Shown: positions 1-5,814 of the stretch, piece after piece | Numbering within the stretch: position 1 is the stretch's first letter | How the letters are laid out: each line of letters starts with the position of its first letter | NCBI GenBank assembly: GCA_050260215.1 | Contig: JBLNBU010000004.1 | Span: forward strand, 1-7,257 | Reading direction: 5' to 3' | DNA: 7,257 nt | DNA from: JBLNBU01 sp050260215 | Lineage (GTDB): Bacteria; Pseudomonadota; Alphaproteobacteria; Rhodospirillales; Magnetospirillaceae | The notes under the pieces: generated by a model | Told to the model about the DNA's origin: nothing | The model's database searches: none | What the model saw: the letters and a program-made list of their open reading frames with translations, nothing else | Translations under genes and position numbers: made by a program

Positions 1-1171
<1,171 letters not shown>

Positions 1172-1232
1172 GCCGTCCTCATTGCTCTTAAGCAGATCCG
1201 CAGCGGTCCCCATGGATGCAGCAACCGCGCGG

Positions 1233-1246
1233 ACCCCCTCCGGGGT
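1233..1246 (-). other. Small hairpin in the dnaK leader
   Basis: On the transcribed strand ACCCC pairs with GGGGT around a 4-base loop (5 bp stem). It lies about 60 bases upstream of the dnaK start codon, inside the predicted 5' untranslated region. Its function is unknown, and a stem this short in GC-rich DNA could be chance. Confidence 0.3.
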
Positions 1247-1267
1247 TGAAATGGATCAAAGAGTTCC

Positions 1268-1285
1268 GACGGCCCCAGGGCCGCC
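1268..1285 (-). other. GC hairpin at the predicted 5' end of the dnaK mRNA
   Basis: On the minus strand GGCGGCC-CTGG-GGCCGTC forms a 7 bp stem with one G-U pair and a 4-base loop. It begins almost exactly at the start point predicted from the upstream promoter, so the dnaK mRNA may start with this stem. A 5'-terminal stem can protect mRNA from decay. It could also end transcripts coming from the upstream cobalamin operon, but only a short T run (CTCTTT) follows, so a terminator role is weak. Confidence 0.45.
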
Positions 1286-1292
1286 CACCGGG

Positions 1293-1323
1293 GTTATATA
1301 GGGCGACTTACAGGGGGCGCAAC
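1293..1323 (-). promoter_or_regulatory. dnaK promoter, sigma-32 (RpoH) type with an overlapping sigma-70 match
   Basis: Reading the minus strand, GTTG (1323-1320) is followed by a 17-base spacer and CCTATATAAC (1302-1293). The alphaproteobacterial RpoH consensus is roughly CTTG-N17/18-CYTATNTNNG; this site differs at the first base of the -35 and the last base of the -10. The same bases also read TTGCGC-N18-TATAAC, a fair sigma-70 site, so both basal and heat-induced transcription are possible. The predicted start is near 1286, giving a leader of about 115 bases. Confidence 0.65.
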
Positions 1324-1343
1324 TGCGGTGCGGGGACGGCGCT

Positions 1344-1820
1344 TCAGTAGACGCGCAGGTCGAAGGCCTGGCCGACGGCGTGGGGGTGGGTGGGGGCGAT
1401 GCCGGCCAGCTGGTCGAACAGCTCGGCCAGGGCCAGCGCCGGCACGCGGATGAGGCCGTCGGCGGCGCTGGCGTCGACCACCAGCTCGTCGTCGTCGCGC
1501 TGGACGATGACCAGTTCCGGGCGGGCAAAGCGGCCGCACAGCCAGGCCAGGCCGTGCAGCTCGTCGCGGGCGCGTGCCGGGTCGGGACCGCGCAGGCCGT
1601 TGTGACGGGCGTAGATGCGGCAGTTCAGGTGGCCGGCCAGCGGGGCCAGGATGTGGCCGTAGAGGTGAAGATGGCGGCGCAGCTCGGCGAAGCAACGCGA
1701 CACAGCCAGCGCGGTGCGGGCAAGGCGGCCCACGGACGGAGAGCCGATGAAGGCAAGACGGCGCAGCTCCGCCGCGGTGTCGATCAGCCGGACCGTCGTC
1801 GAATCGGCGTCACGAGGCAT
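1344..1820 (-). CDS. Unrecognised 158-residue protein, last gene of the cbiD-cobK operon
   Basis: I do not recognise the family. The start is ATG at 1820, only 3 bases after the cobK stop codon (TAA, 1826-1824), so translation is probably coupled to cobK; no good ribosome site of its own is seen. The frame has high GC at third codon positions and a natural protein composition, unlike the Arg/Pro-rich or Gly/Gln-rich overlapping frames. The protein is soluble-looking, with no signal peptide or membrane span. Residues 10-60 are probably helical (RLIDTAAELRRLAFIG, then a Leu/His/Arg-rich stretch to about 60). Residues 84-150 hold a helix, a strand-like stretch (ELVIVQRDDDELVVDAS) and a Leu/Ala-rich helix (ALALAELFDQLAGI). 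It ends FDLRVY. Its place in the operon suggests a cobalamin link, but it could simply ride along. Confidence 0.75.
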   Translation of the reverse strand: MPRDADSTTVRLIDTAAELRRLAFIGSPSVGRLARTALAVSRCFAELRRHLHLYGHILAPLAGHLNCRIYARHNGLRGPDPARARDELHGLAWLCGRFARPELVIVQRDDDELVVDASAADGLIRVPALALAELFDQLAGIAPTHPHAVGQAFDLRVY

Positions 1821-1823
1821 GGC

Positions 1824-2585
1824 TTACTCGTCCGTATTAGAACCCATCCGTGACAGCCATTCTATCGCTTCACCCAACGTATAAGCCATACATACTTTGG
1901 TTGCAGCAAGGTGCCTGTTTCCGCGGTCGACCACCAGCACCGGCAGGCCCAGCTGCCGCGCCGCCTCCAGCTTGGCCGCGGTGGCGGCGCCCCCTGAGGC
2001 CTTGGTCACCAGCACATCGATGCGGTGGGCGCACATCAGCCCTGCCTCGGCGTCGACGGCGAACGGCCCGCGGCCGACCGTCACCGTATAGTCGGCCAGC
2101 GGCAGCGTCGCCGGGGCCAGCAGGCGCACCAGGAACCAGACGCCCTGCACGCCGGCGAAGGCGGCCACCCCGCCGGCGCCGACGGTCAGGAAGGCGCGCC
2201 GGCCCACCGACGGCAGCGCCGCCGCGGCCGCATCCAGGTCGGGGACGCGGTGCCAGCGGTCGCCCGGCTGCTCGCACCAGGCGGCACGCTCGAAGCGCAG
2301 CAGCGGCACGCCGGTCTCGGCACAGGCCGCGGCGGCATGGGCGGAGATGCGCTCGGCGAAGGGATGGGTGGCGTCGACCACGGCGTCCACGCGCGAGTTG
2401 CGCAGCCAGTCGGCCAGGCCCGGCGCGCCGCCGAAGCCGCCGACGCGCACTTCTCCGGGCAGGTCGGGCACTCCGGCGCGGCCGGCCAGCGAGCTGGTGA
2501 TGCGGATCGCGGGCAGGCGCTCGGCGACGGCGCGGGCCAGGTCGGCGGCCTCACGGGTGCCGCCCAGGATCAGCAGGCGAGTCAT
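1824..2585 (-). CDS. cobK: Precorrin-6A reductase (CobK/CbiJ)
   Basis: NAD(P)H-dependent reductase of corrin synthesis that reduces precorrin-6A (or cobalt-precorrin-6A) to the 6B form in the cytoplasm. At 253 residues it has the usual family length. Visible family signatures are the N-terminal LLILGGTREAADLA (4-17), DATHPFAERIS (71-81), LLRFER (95-100), GRGPFAV (171-177) and, near the C terminus, LVTKASGG (192-199) followed by KLEAARQLGLPVLVVDR (205-221). The start is ATG at 2585, inside the end of cbiD: the bases ATGA serve as the start of this gene and the stop of cbiD, giving a 4-base overlap typical of coupled translation. The sequence alone does not tell whether the substrate carries cobalt. 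The neighbouring CbiD belongs to the early-cobalt (anaerobic-type) route, which favours cobalt-precorrin-6A. Confidence 0.95.
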   Translation of the reverse strand: MTRLLILGGTREAADLARAVAERLPAIRITSSLAGRAGVPDLPGEVRVGGFGGAPGLADWLRNSRVDAVVDATHPFAERISAHAAAACAETGVPLLRFERAAWCEQPGDRWHRVPDLDAAAAALPSVGRRAFLTVGAGGVAAFAGVQGVWFLVRLLAPATLPLADYTVTVGRGPFAVDAEAGLMCAHRIDVLVTKASGGAATAAKLEAARQLGLPVLVVDRGNRHLAATKVCMAYTLGEAIEWLSRMGSNTDE

Positions 2586-3649
2586 CCGGCCCGCCCGACC
2601 ACGGCGCCGGCGCGGTCGATGCACACCACCTCGACCGCGGTGCCGCCGGCCAGCACCGCCAGCGCCGCTTCCCGCGCCCGGCGGGCCACCGCGTCGCCCA
2701 GCGGCAGCGGGGCGGCCAGGGCCAGCGCCTGGGCGGCCGATCCAGCGCCGGCGATGGCCGCGACCACCGGCGGCATGGCCCCCAGCCCGGCGGCCAGTTC
2801 GGCCAGCAGGGCGAGGTCGACGCGGGTGGCGCGTGAATGCAGGTCCAGATGCCCGGCCGCCAGCTTGGCCAGCTTGGCGAAGCCGCCGACCACGGCCAGC
2901 CGCGGAATGGGGTGGGCGCGCAGGTATTTCAGCACCGCTCCGGCCATGTCGCCCATGTCGATCAGGGCGGGCTCGGGCAGGTGGAACAGCCGCCGGGCGG
3001 CGGCCTCGGAGGTACGGCCGGTGACCGCGGCCACGTGCTCGAGCCCCAGGGCGCGGGCGACGTCGATGCCGCGGTGGATGGAATGGACCCAGGCCGAGCA
3101 GGAATAGGGCACCACCACCCCGGTGGTGCCCAGGATCGACAGCCCGCCGATGATCCCTAAGCGGGGGTTGAGCGTGCGCGCCGCCAGGACCTCGCCGCCG
3201 GGGACGGAAATGGTCACCACCGCGTCGGCGCCCACCCCCAGCCGGCCGGCGGCGGCGGCAAGGTTGTCGGCGATCTGGGCGCGCGGGCCGGGATTGATGG
3301 CGGGCTCGCCGACGCCCAAGGGAAGGCCGGGCAGGGTGACGGTGCCCACGCCGTCGCCGGCCTGGAAGGTGATGCCGCTGCCGGGCGGAGCAGGTTGGAC
3401 GGTGGCGACGATCTCGGCGCCGTGGGTGACGTCGGGGTCGTCGCCGGCGTCCTTGATTACCCCGGCCTCGGCCAGTCCCTCGCCCAGGCGGCGGCGCGAC
3501 AGGGGAAAGGACGGCGTCTCCCCGCGGGGAAGACGGATGGCTACCGGATCGGGGAAGCCATTGCCGTGCAGCGCGGTGAAGGCCGCCGTCGCCGCGGCGG
3601 CGGCGCAGGCGCCCGTGGTCCATCCCTTTCGCAGCGGTCGGTCGGTCAT
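2582..3649 (-). CDS. cbiD: Cobalt-precorrin-5B C1-methyltransferase CbiD
   Basis: SAM-dependent C-1 methyltransferase of the anaerobic (early cobalt insertion) cobalamin pathway; it converts cobalt-precorrin-5B to cobalt-precorrin-6A, the substrate of the next gene's product. The 355 residues match the family length. Characteristic stretches are LRKGWTTGACAAAA (6-19), IKDAGDDPDVTHGAEI (65-80), GEPAINPGPR (114-123), NPRLGIIGGLSILGTTG (161-177), VPYSCSAW (180-187), DMGDMAG (231-237) and VVGGFAKLAKLAAGH (253-267). The start is ATG at 3649; LRKGWTTG then falls near the N terminus as expected. No clear Shine-Dalgarno is present, which fits the possible leaderless promoter described separately. It is the first gene of the cbiD-cobK-orf158 operon and is divergent from cobA. 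Confidence 0.97.
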   Translation of the reverse strand: MTDRPLRKGWTTGACAAAAATAAFTALHGNGFPDPVAIRLPRGETPSFPLSRRRLGEGLAEAGVIKDAGDDPDVTHGAEIVATVQPAPPGSGITFQAGDGVGTVTLPGLPLGVGEPAINPGPRAQIADNLAAAAGRLGVGADAVVTISVPGGEVLAARTLNPRLGIIGGLSILGTTGVVVPYSCSAWVHSIHRGIDVARALGLEHVAAVTGRTSEAAARRLFHLPEPALIDMGDMAGAVLKYLRAHPIPRLAVVGGFAKLAKLAAGHLDLHSRATRVDLALLAELAAGLGAMPPVVAAIAGAGSAAQALALAAPLPLGDAVARRAREAALAVLAGGTAVEVVCIDRAGAVVGRAG

Positions 3650-3655
3650 CGGCTT

Positions 3656-3683
3656 ACTTTAGTTCGCCCCTCGCCGGGCGCAA
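3656..3683 (-). promoter_or_regulatory. Candidate cbiD operon promoter, possibly leaderless
   Basis: On the minus strand TTGCGC (3683-3678) is separated by 16 bases from TAAAGT (3661-3656). The hexamers match sigma-70 at 3/6 and 4/6 positions. A start 6-7 bases downstream falls at the A of the cbiD ATG (3649), which would give an mRNA with essentially no leader. This agrees with the lack of a Shine-Dalgarno sequence. The evidence is motif reading only. Confidence 0.35.
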
Positions 3684-3702
3684 CCCTCCGGGTCGCTTGG
3701 CC

Positions 3703-3719
3703 GCGGCCTCAATGGCCGC
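3703..3719. repeat. Inverted repeat between divergent cbiD and cobA
   Basis: GCGGCC-TCAAT-GGCCGC is a perfect 6 bp inverted repeat with a 5-base centre, in the middle of the 126-base gap between the two divergent cob genes. It could be a shared operator or a chance GC palindrome. A second GCGGCCGC palindrome lies at 3755-3762, next to the cobA -10 candidate. Confidence 0.35.
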
Positions 3720-3762
3720 TGAGGTCGCGGATCGTGCAGTAGCCGCGCCATCTTGCGGCCGC

Positions 3763-3768
3763 TATAGT
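3763..3768 (+). promoter_or_regulatory. Candidate cobA -10 element, possibly leaderless
   Basis: TATAGT matches the sigma-70 -10 consensus at 5 of 6 positions and ends 7 bases before the A of the cobA ATG (3776). No good -35 hexamer is found 16-18 bases upstream. No Shine-Dalgarno precedes the ATG. Together these suggest that transcription may begin at or next to the start codon. Confidence 0.3.
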
Positions 3769-3775
3769 GCCGGGC

Positions 3776-4549
3776 ATGGATCTTCCGTTCGACCTTCCGC
3801 CCTTCGAGCCGGGCACCGTGTGGCTGGTCGGCGCCGGCCCCGGTGATCCGGGGCTGTTGTCGCTGCTGGCGCTGCATGCGCTCAAGGCCGCCGACGTGGT
3901 GGTGACCGACGCCCTGGTCGATCCGCGCATCCTGGCCCTGACCGCCGCCCCGGTCGAATCCATGGGCAAGCGCGGCGGGCATGCCTCGCCCAAGCAGGCC
4001 GAGATCACCGCCCGCCTGATCGAGCTGGCCCGCCAGGGCAAGCGGGTGCTGCGCCTGAAAGGCGGCGATCCCTTCGTCTTCGGCCGCGGCGCCGAGGAAG
4101 CCCTGGCCCTGGCCGAGGCCGGCATCCGCTTCCGGGTGGTGCCCGGCATCACCGCCGGGGTGGGCGGGCTGGCCTATGCGGGCATCCCGGCCACGGCGCG
4201 CGACTGCAACTCGGCGGTGGCCTTCGTCACCGGCCACGGCCAGGACGGCGAGGTCCCCGACGAATTCGACTGGGACGGCCTGGCCCGCGGCGCCCCGGTG
4301 ATGGTGTTCTACATGGCGCTGCGCCATCTCGACCGGGTGGTCGCCCGCCTGACCGGCGCCGGCCGCAGCCCCGACGAACCGGTGGCGGTGGTCTGCCGCG
4401 CCGCCACCCCGCGCCAGCAGGTGCTGGAAACCACCCTGGCCCGCCTGGCCGAAGACGTCGCCGTCGCCGGTCTGGAACCGCCGGCGCTGCTGGTGGTGGG
4501 CTCGGTGGTCGGCTTGCGCCGGCAGCTGGACTGGTGGACCCCGCAATAG
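3776..4549 (+). CDS. cobA: Uroporphyrinogen-III C-methyltransferase (SUMT)
   Basis: Transfers two methyl groups from SAM to C-2 and C-7 of uroporphyrinogen III to give precorrin-2, the entry point to cobalamin and siroheme. The 257 residues form one tetrapyrrole-methylase domain with no CysG-type dehydrogenase domain. Visible motifs are VWLVGAGPGDPGLL (15-28), VVVTDALV (41-48), GKRGGHASPKQ (64-74), LRLKGGDPFVFGRGAEE (92-108, the family's main signature), VVPGITAGVGGLAYAGIPAT (121-140), AVAFVTGH (147-154) and VFYMAL (177-182). The start ATG at 3776 is chosen because the first core strand then begins at residue 15. A GTG at 3767 in the same frame would add three residues, and neither start has a ribosome site. 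It is divergent from cbiD, so pathway entry and two later corrin steps flank one control region. Only one SUMT is seen here, so it may also serve siroheme. Confidence 0.96.
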   Translation: MDLPFDLPPFEPGTVWLVGAGPGDPGLLSLLALHALKAADVVVTDALVDPRILALTAAPVESMGKRGGHASPKQAEITARLIELARQGKRVLRLKGGDPFVFGRGAEEALALAEAGIRFRVVPGITAGVGGLAYAGIPATARDCNSAVAFVTGHGQDGEVPDEFDWDGLARGAPVMVFYMALRHLDRVVARLTGAGRSPDEPVAVVCRAATPRQQVLETTLARLAEDVAVAGLEPPALLVVGSVVGLRRQLDWWTPQ

Positions 4550-4570
4550 AGAGGTGAAGGTCAACCCCTC

Positions 4571-4600
4571 TTGCAGCCGCCGTCCGCCTCTCCATATGAG
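4571..4600 (+). promoter_or_regulatory. Candidate promoter of the 89-residue gene
   Basis: TTGCAG (4571-4576), an 18-base spacer and TATGAG (4595-4600) resemble a sigma-70 promoter (3/6 and 4/6 matches). The predicted start is near 4607, giving a leader of about 26 bases that contains the ribosome site. The -10 hexamer overlaps the Fur-like palindrome. Confidence 0.35.
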
Positions 4601-4613
4601 AATGCGCATTATC
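4595..4613. promoter_or_regulatory. Fur-box-like operator
   Basis: The 19 bases at 4595-4613 match the classical Fur consensus GATAATGATAATCATTATC at 12 positions by my count. The core GAGAATG-CG-CATTATC contains the perfect palindrome AATGCGCATT (4601-4610), flanked by ATGAG (4596-4600) and CTCAT (4614-4618). Overlap with the candidate -10 is where a ferric-uptake-type repressor usually binds. The half-site spacing (2 bases) is shorter than in the classical box, so another dimeric regulator is possible. Confidence 0.4.
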
Positions 4614-4632
4614 CTCATTTGGAGGGACAGGC

Positions 4633-4902
4633 ATGACCTATGACGTTTTGATCCGCCACACCATGTCGGTGCCGTTCGGCGACGGCTGCGAACACCGCCT
4701 GGAGATGCGCCACATCGACGCCGCCAGCGAGGAAGACGCCTTCCGCCGCCTGCACCACGGCCCCGACGACCACATCGCCTGCATCGATGCCTGGCACCAC
4801 CAGGGCATCGACCCCTATTCCGTCGAGATCGGCGACCCCGACTTCCCCAGCGACGCCCGGTGCCCGAAGCACGGGGCGGGCAGCGAGCCGCGGGTGGGCT
4901 AG
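4633..4902 (+). CDS. Unrecognised 89-residue His- and acid-rich protein
   Basis: I do not recognise the family. The start ATG at 4633 has a strong ribosome site, GGAGGG (4621-4626), 6 bases upstream, which together with codon composition supports a real gene. The protein is small, acidic and cytoplasmic-looking, with no signal peptide or membrane span. It begins with a strand-like segment (MTYDVLIRHTMSV), followed by a segment HRLEMRHIDAASEEDAFRRL (21-40) that reads as strand then helix. Nine histidines (9, 21, 27, 41, 42, 47, 55, 56, 80) and three cysteines (19, 50, 77) among many Asp/Glu residues could bind metal, but no known metal motif is present. It stands alone between cobA and the convergent gene, with its own promoter and a Fur-like site. 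A role in metal homeostasis is only an inference from these two features. Confidence 0.8.
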   Translation: MTYDVLIRHTMSVPFGDGCEHRLEMRHIDAASEEDAFRRLHHGPDDHIACIDAWHHQGIDPYSVEIGDPDFPSDARCPKHGAGSEPRVG

Positions 4903-4910
4903 GGCATCAT

Positions 4911-4972
4911 TCGTCATGCCCGGGCTGGACCCGGGCATCCACGGACCCCCGGGTCAGGCCCGGGGGTGACGA
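4911..4972. repeat. Alphaproteobacterial palindromic intergenic repeat (REP/BIME-like)
   Basis: The 62-base unit starts TCGTCA and ends TGACGA. Inside are two perfect 9 bp hairpins with 5-base loops: ATGCCCGGG-CTGGA-CCCGGGCAT (4916-4938) and ACCCCCGGG-TCAGG-CCCGGGGGT (4945-4967), separated by CCACGG. Outer arms TCGTC/GACGA close the structure, so a single strand can fold as a three-way junction. The right half is an inverted, diverged copy of the left. I recognise the left half as a repeat common between genes in alphaproteobacteria and often misread as a peptide with MPGLDPGIH. It lies between convergent genes and may end transcription from both sides. Confidence 0.9.
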
Positions 4973-4973
4973 A

Positions 4974-5000
4974 AGGGGTGGGCAAGGTGCCCTAACCCCT
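4974..5000. terminator. Hairpin at the 3' ends of the convergent genes, possible terminator
   Basis: AGGGGT-GGGC (4974-4983) pairs with GCCC (4989-4992) and ACCCCT (4995-5000), giving a 10 bp stem with a TA bulge and loop AAGGT. It directly follows the palindromic repeat and covers the stop codon of the minus-strand cyclotransferase-like gene. There is no T run on either strand, so intrinsic termination is uncertain; a 3'-end stabilising stem is equally possible. Confidence 0.45.
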
Positions 5001-5492
5001 CCGGGTGCGGGGGGCCAGCGCGGGCCTGGGCGCGGTGGCCTGGGCCACGCCCGGCTTCTGGCGCTTCAAGTGCTTGTCCATCAGGGCCCTGGCCCTGGGC
5101 AGGAAGGTGCGCTTGTGGCGCATCTGCCACTGGTCCAGCTTCCAGTCGCGCTTGTCGGCCTGCACATGGGGCGGGCACATGAACACGTGTGCCATGACCG
5201 TCTGGCCCGAGGCGGTGCGCACCCGCATGGGGGCCAGGCTGTATTCCCAGCCTTCGTAAATCTGCAGCCGATGCACCGTCTCGGGGTCGACGCCATAGAC
5301 CAGGGTGCCGTCGACCCAGCCCGACGCGTGGGCCAGCAGCATGGGATAGTGGCGATCGGCGACGAACACCCGGCGAAAGCCCTGGACCACGGCCGGCTCG
5401 ACCGCGTCCGAGGGCAACGGGCGGCCCATCACGATCTCGCGGACCTCCGGGTCCATCAGGGTGCCGAAGAAGAACAGGTTCACCGCATACAT
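4992..5492 (-). CDS. Gamma-glutamylcyclotransferase (AIG2/GGCT-like) family protein
   Basis: The 166-residue protein has a GGCT-like beta-barrel signature: N-terminal strand and substrate-loop motif VNLFFFGTLMD (4-14, family YGTL-type), then GWVDGTLVYGVD (58-69) and IYEGWEYSLAPMRV (78-91), where Glu80 sits at the position of the family's catalytic acid. Members cyclise gamma-glutamyl amines to release 5-oxoproline, but many bacterial relatives have no proven substrate, so the function is assigned only at family level. Residues 143-166 form a basic, Pro/Ala-rich tail that looks disordered. The start ATG at 5492 places the FGTL strand at the usual N-terminal site; no good Shine-Dalgarno is seen. 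An ATG at 5521 is out of frame. The gene is convergent with the 89-residue gene and has a candidate heat-shock-like promoter. Confidence 0.88.
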   Translation of the reverse strand: MYAVNLFFFGTLMDPEVREIVMGRPLPSDAVEPAVVQGFRRVFVADRHYPMLLAHASGWVDGTLVYGVDPETVHRLQIYEGWEYSLAPMRVRTASGQTVMAHVFMCPPHVQADKRDWKLDQWQMRHKRTFLPRARALMDKHLKRQKPGVAQATAPRPALAPRTRRG

Positions 5493-5522
5493 CCGTCAGG
5501 GTGGCGGGCCAGCCCTTCCATG

Positions 5523-5549
5523 AAATAGGCAGGCCGCACCCTGGTCAAG
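5523..5549 (-). promoter_or_regulatory. Candidate promoter of the cyclotransferase-like gene, RpoH-like
   Basis: On the minus strand CTTG (5549-5546) is followed by 16 bases and CCTATTT (5529-5523), close to the alphaproteobacterial sigma-32 pattern CTTG-N17/18-CYTATNT but one base short in the spacer. Read as sigma-70 it is TTGACC-N15-TATTTC, where the spacer is also short. The predicted start near 5516 gives a leader of about 24 bases. The -35 lies inside a small inverted repeat, ACCCT-GGTCA-AGGGT (5538-5552). Confidence 0.35.
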
Positions 5550-5581
5550 GGTACACTCCCGGCAGGTGGCCCATGCCAGCT

Positions 5582-5609
5582 TTGCAAAACGTGTACGGGT
5601 TGTTACGAT
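5582..5609 (+). promoter_or_regulatory. Candidate promoter of the transporter operon
   Basis: TTGCAA (5582-5587), a 16-base spacer and TACGAT (5604-5609) give a modest sigma-70 match (4/6 at each hexamer). The predicted start is near 5616, which would leave a leader of about 200 bases before the transporter ATG. No better promoter is seen between here and 5815. The gap at 5493-5814 contains no convincing gene. Confidence 0.35.
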
Positions 5610-5611
5610 GT

Positions 5612-5677
5612 CTCCCCTGTGATGACCCGTGGCGTCCGACAGGGGGAGCCGCGGTCAGGGGGCACCGGACGCTCCTG
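5612..5677 (+). other. Structured leader with competing stems upstream of the transporter gene
   Basis: CTCCCCTGT (5612-5620) can pair with ACAGGGGGAG (5639-5648; 9 bp, one bulged G). CAGGGGGC (5656-5663) can pair with GCTCCTG (5671-5677; 7 pairs including one G-U, with one bulged G). The two G-rich arms are imperfect direct copies 16 bases apart, so the first C-rich arm could pair with either. This is the architecture of an attenuator or riboswitch-like switch, but I recognise no known RNA family. The first arm overlaps the predicted transcript start, which weakens the RNA reading. Confidence 0.3.
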
Positions 5678-5761
5678 CCTTGATTCTTAAGACCATGTGG
5701 CCGGCCCACCGGCCCGGGGCGCGAGACCTTCGCTGTCGCCTTCCCGCTTCGCCCGCCCGTC

Positions 5762-5778
5762 GGCGACGATACGTCGCC
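5762..5778. repeat. Perfect inverted repeat just upstream of the transporter gene
   Basis: GGCGACG-ATA-CGTCGCC is a perfect 7 bp inverted repeat with a 3-base centre. It ends about 20 bases before the ribosome site of the transporter gene. It could be a regulator's binding site or an RNA hairpin that affects ribosome access. Confidence 0.45.
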
Positions 5779-5814
5779 TGCGCGCGGTGTCGACTTGGGG
5801 GAGGAACGTCTGAC

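Noticed and set aside
1172..1213. Upstream in-frame ATG giving DnaK a 14-residue extension
   Set aside because: DnaK proteins begin at MSKVIGID, and the Shine-Dalgarno GAGGA serves the ATG at 1171.
1172..1343. CIRCE/HrcA operator upstream of dnaK
   Set aside because: No TTAGCACTC-N9-GAGTGCTAA-like repeat is present; the promoter fits RpoH instead.
1821..1828. AGTAAGCC directly before both the cbiD start and the start of the 158-residue gene
   Set aside because: At one site it contains the cobK stop codon and at the other it is near a -10 candidate; the shared 8-mer has no clear common role and is probably coincidence.
1380..1853. 157-codon plus-strand open frame over the unknown 158-residue gene
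   Set aside because: Gly/Gln/Val-rich shadow composition; the minus frame has GC-rich third positions and is coupled to cobK.
3659..3751. 30-codon minus-strand reading frame just upstream of cbiD, as a possible leader peptide
   Set aside because: No ribosome site, Arg/Pro-rich composition, and it would lie upstream of the likely cbiD transcription start.
3755..3762. GCGGCCGC palindrome near the cobA start
   Set aside because: Eight-base GC palindromes are expected by chance at this base composition; not called as an operator by itself.
4550..4571. AGAGG...CCTCT hairpin after cobA as a terminator
   Set aside because: Only 5 bp with a 12-base loop and no T run; too weak to call.
3659..4618. 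319-codon minus-strand open frame antisense to cobA
   Set aside because: cobA on the plus strand carries all SUMT motifs; the antisense frame is low-complexity.
4787..4969. 60-codon plus-strand frame ending in MPGLDPGIH-like sequence
   Set aside because: The peptide is the translation of the palindromic intergenic repeat and overlaps the 89-residue gene in another frame.
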